8,115 nt of DNA from Deltaproteobacteria bacterium (GTDB taxonomy: Bacteria > Desulfobacterota > BSN033 > UBA1163): contig VGSD01000109.1 in the NCBI GenBank assembly GCA_016875155.1, positions 1 through 8,115 of the forward strand, in the 5' to 3' direction. The position numbers and the translations under genes are program-made. Below the pieces are notes generated by a model. It saw nothing but the letters and a program-made list of their open reading frames with translations, did not search any database and had not been told where the DNA came from. Shown here one piece after another: positions 6,646 through 8,115 of the stretch (within the stretch, counting starts at the first letter, position 1; each line of letters starts with the position of its first letter).

Positions 6646-6951
6646 ATGGCGATCAAATTCAGCAAGAAGCATCTCCTCGTTCTGCTCCTCTGTTTCATTC
6701 TCATTTTTGGATTCTTTACCTTTTTCGGAGACAAGGGGATCCTCCACCTCCTCCGGCTTCAAAAGGAGCTAGGAAGGATTAAAGAAGCGAATACGAAGAT
6801 GGAAGAGGAGAACCGGAGGCTAAAGGAGGAAGTGAGGCGGCTTCAATACGAAAAGCGCTATATCGAAGAGATCGCACGGAAAGAGTTGGGATTGGTGAAA
6901 GAAGGAGAGATCATCTATCAATTTGATCTGCCTAAGGATAAAAGCGAATAA
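6646..6951 (+). CDS. ftsB: FtsB/DivIC-type septum formation initiator
   Basis: A bitopic cell-division protein of 101 residues, the usual length for FtsB/DivIC. A short basic start (MAIKFSKKH) leads into a membrane segment (9-28). A coiled coil (about 36-72, KELGRIKEANTKMEEENRRL pattern) follows, then the conserved C-terminal segment YIEEIARKELGLVKEGEIIY (72-91), which is diagnostic of the family. In E. coli, FtsB pairs with FtsL and FtsQ and helps activate septal peptidoglycan synthesis by FtsWI. The ATG at 6646 was chosen because it directly precedes the basic tail and membrane segment; the frame is open further upstream, but only across the end of the TonB-like gene. The 4-nt gap to that gene and the lack of a Shine-Dalgarno suggest translational coupling. 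E. coli ftsB sits beside ispD, so this context is different. Confidence 0.9.
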   Translation: MAIKFSKKHLLVLLLCFILIFGFFTFFGDKGILHLLRLQKELGRIKEANTKMEEENRRLKEEVRRLQYEKRYIEEIARKELGLVKEGEIIYQFDLPKDKSE

Positions 6952-6953
6952 GA

Positions 6954-7034
6954 CGAATGATAACGAATTACACTAATATGACCATCAATGGAGATTGTTT
7001 AGTTCGTGACATTCGTTTACATTCGAGTCATTCG
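6954..7034. repeat. Intergenic ACGAAT / ATTCG motif cluster, imperfect inverted repeat
   Basis: ACGAAT occurs at 6953-6958 and 6963-6968. The reverse motif ATTCG occurs at 7011-7015, 7021-7025 and 7030-7034, with a TTCGTGAC at 7003-7010. The left arm, ACGAATGAT then AACGAATTACAC, matches the reverse complement of the right arm with an internal gap of about 9 bases, so the segment can fold back around 6976-7000. It looks like a short palindromic intergenic repeat rather than a gene or terminator. Its family is not recognised. Confidence 0.45.
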
Positions 7035-7035
7035 T

Positions 7036-7052
7036 GAATACCAGAGGTATTC
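7036..7052 (+). promoter_or_regulatory. Hairpin covering the ribosome binding site of the radical SAM gene
   Basis: GAATACC (7036-7042) and GGTATTC (7046-7052) form a perfect 7-bp stem with a 3-nt AGA loop, 3 nt before the ATG at 7056. The Shine-Dalgarno AGAGG (7043-7047, 8 nt from the ATG) lies in the loop and the start of the 3' arm, so folding would partly hide it. Confidence 0.55.
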
Positions 7053-7055
7053 GAT

Positions 7056-7925
7056 ATGAAGTATGAGGGCATGATTTTTCGACCTCCCAGTGAGGCGGAG
7101 AGCCTGATCCTTCAGGTGACCGTAGGATGTTCTTACAATCGGTGTACCTTCTGTGGGGCTTATCGTGGTAAGACCTTTCGGGTAAAGCGTTTCGAAGAGA
7201 TCAAAGAGGATATTGATGAAGTGAGCGTTTATCCAATCCGGAGAGTTTTTCTGGCGGACGGGGATGCCTTGATCATTCCCCAGAAAGAGTTGCTTCAAAT
7301 TCTCTCCTATCTGAAGGAAAAATTAAAGGGCCTTGAAAGAATCGGGATCTATGCCAATGCAAAAGATATTCTTCGAAAAGATGTAGAAGAGCTGAAAGCC
7401 CTCAGAGACTTAGGGTTAGGAATCATTTATCTAGGCCTGGAATCTGGTGACCCAGCGATATTGAAACGAATTAAGAAGAACGCCACCGTGGATCAATTGA
7501 TCCGTGCCGGGAAGAGAGTGAAGGAATCGGGCATTCTTCTCTCGGTGACGGTGATATTAGGCCTCGGCGGTGTTGAAGGTAGCCAGACCCATGCCCAAGA
7601 GACGGGAAAGGTACTTTCGGAAATGGACCCGGACTATGCGGGGGCGCTGTCACTGATGATTGTTCCGGGGACTCCCATTGAACAGGAGATCGAGACAGGA
7701 AGATTGGTCCTGCCCACTCCTTTTGAGCTGATCCAGGAACTTGAAACGATGATAGAAAATAGCCATATGACTCACTGCTTTTTTGCATCCAATCATGCCT
7801 CCAACTATCTTCCCCTTCGGATCCAACTTCCAGAAGAGAAAGAGGATGCCTTAAGACGGATCCGGGAAGTCCTCAAGAGGAGAGACCCAGCCCTGCTAAG
7901 GCCGGAATATTTGAGGGCACTCTAA
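7056..7925 (+). CDS. Radical SAM protein with CX4CX2C cluster motif
   Basis: The 289-residue protein is a radical SAM enzyme of unknown substrate. Cys25, Cys30 and Cys33 (GCSYNRCTFCGAYRGKTFR) are the expected ligands of the 4Fe-4S cluster that splits SAM into a 5'-deoxyadenosyl radical; the spacing is CX4CX2C, not the usual CX3CX2C. Further landmarks are FLADGDAL (65-72), corresponding to the strand-2 region, YLGLESGD (125-132), typical of the SAM ribose-binding strand in Elp3/HemN-like members, and VTVILGLGG (164-172). The C-terminal part is basic and helical (EEKEDALRRIREVLKRR) with no extra cysteine cluster; Cys241 stands alone. The ATG at 7056 has an AGAGG 8 nt upstream and fits the usual short lead to the cysteine motif. 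The gene stands alone, separated by 104 bp from ftsB. From memory, small stand-alone members with CS(H/Y)N.CTFC exist in many anaerobes and are uncharacterised. Confidence 0.88.
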   Translation: MKYEGMIFRPPSEAESLILQVTVGCSYNRCTFCGAYRGKTFRVKRFEEIKEDIDEVSVYPIRRVFLADGDALIIPQKELLQILSYLKEKLKGLERIGIYANAKDILRKDVEELKALRDLGLGIIYLGLESGDPAILKRIKKNATVDQLIRAGKRVKESGILLSVTVILGLGGVEGSQTHAQETGKVLSEMDPDYAGALSLMIVPGTPIEQEIETGRLVLPTPFELIQELETMIENSHMTHCFFASNHASNYLPLRIQLPEEKEDALRRIREVLKRRDPALLRPEYLRAL

Positions 7926-7940
7926 GGGAGATAATGAAAT

Positions 7941-7960
7941 GGGGAGGTGGGGGGATGGGG
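7941..7960 (+). other. G-rich tract after the radical SAM gene
   Basis: Sixteen of 20 bases are G, in runs of 4, 2, 6 and 4 separated by one or two bases. It lies 16 nt after the radical SAM stop. A two-layer G-quadruplex is possible; a three-layer one needs the run of six to be shared. No terminator hairpin is seen between 7926 and 8010. Confidence 0.35.
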
Positions 7961-8013
7961 AAATATAAGCAGGAAGTAGTTATCAGGGACTAGTATAACG
8001 TTTCAGTAAAATA

Positions 8014-8042
8014 TTTACATACTCAAAGATTTGTGGTATATT
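8014..8042 (+). promoter_or_regulatory. Sigma70-type promoter of the right-edge gene
   Basis: TTTACA (8014-8019, 5 of 6), a 17-nt spacer and TATATT (8037-8042, 5 of 6) give a strong match at ideal spacing. Transcription would start near 8049, leaving a leader of about 23 nt with a good Shine-Dalgarno. The -35 box sits in a small palindrome, GTAAA-ATA-TTTAC (8006-8018). Confidence 0.65.
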
Positions 8043-8070
8043 GATTTCCAAAACGATTGGAGGGAATCAA
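8041..8070 (+). promoter_or_regulatory. Ribosome binding site within an inverted repeat
   Basis: GGAGGG (8059-8064) lies 7 nt before the ATG at 8072 and is the strongest Shine-Dalgarno in the window. It is flanked by the inverted pair TTGATT (8041-8046) / AATCAA (8065-8070), with an inner pair CCAA (8048-8051) / TTGG (8057-8060). The outer left arm lies at or before the predicted transcription start, so only transcripts entering from upstream could form the full hairpin. Confidence 0.45.
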
Positions 8071-8071
8071 T

Positions 8072-8115
8072 ATGCCGAAGAAAAGCCAAAAAGCGAAGTT
8101 GATTTTAACTCCAGA
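8072..8115 (+). CDS. Start of a gene, possibly an IS630-type transposase (cut by window edge)
   Basis: Only 14 codons plus two bases are visible: MPKKSQKAKLILTP. Translation is well supported by the promoter at 8014-8042 and the GGAGGG ribosome binding site 7 nt before the ATG. The basic start followed by LILTP resembles the opening of IS630-family transposases as I remember them, where a similar stretch leads into the DNA-binding helix-turn-helix. This rests on very few residues and is a suggestion only. If correct, the left end of the insertion sequence should lie between about 7926 and 8035; no terminal inverted repeat can be confirmed without the right end. Confidence 0.45.
   Translation, partial: MPKKSQKAKLILTP

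Noticed and set aside
6951..7054. Repeat cluster considered as a CRISPR array
   Set aside because: Motifs are only 5-7 bases, in both orientations, with spacing far too short for spacers, and no cas gene is present.

Overview
The window looks like chromosomal DNA from a Gram-negative bacterium of mid-range GC. The gene content (exported isoaspartyl methyltransferase, very large periplasmic TPR protein, TonB-type C-terminal domain, FtsB-like divisome protein, an uncharacterised radical SAM enzyme) best fits a deltaproteobacterial / Desulfobacterota-like lineage. That placement is inference from gene types only. No rRNA, tRNA or CRISPR array was seen.

Left part, minus strand (1-2518). Reading from right to left, an exported protein-L-isoaspartate O-methyltransferase (pcm) is followed by a TrmN6/YfiC-type tRNA adenine N6-methyltransferase. 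After a 108-bp gap comes a long-chain polyprenyl diphosphate synthase (ispB type), whose last few dozen residues lie beyond the left edge. pcm and the polyprenyl synthase each have their own TTGACA-N16-GATAA(C/T) promoter ending only 9-10 nt before the ATG. Each promoter is preceded by a copy of the same AT-rich palindrome (21 of 24 bases identical, with a compensated stem change).

Middle, plus strand (2734-6951). After a promoter region rich in direct and inverted repeats comes a tight three-gene operon. It encodes a 1010-residue secreted protein made almost entirely of about 24 TPR-like units, a single-pass membrane protein with a TonB-like C-terminal domain (4-bp overlap), and a 101-residue FtsB/DivIC-type protein (4-nt gap). 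Together they look like an envelope or cell-division module: a periplasmic scaffold, a membrane-anchored periplasm-spanning protein and a divisome component. The TonB-like protein lacks the usual transmembrane histidine, so ordinary ExbBD-driven energy transduction is doubtful.

Right part, plus strand (6952-8115). A 104-bp spacer holds several ACGAAT/ATTCG motifs in inverted arrangement, plus a perfect 7-bp hairpin covering the ribosome binding site of the next gene. That gene is a 289-residue radical SAM protein with a non-standard CX4CX2C cluster motif. The final ~190 bases hold a G-rich stretch, a strong promoter, a strong ribosome binding site inside a second inverted repeat, and the first 14 codons of a gene whose start resembles IS630-type transposases. 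The window therefore probably ends just inside an insertion sequence.
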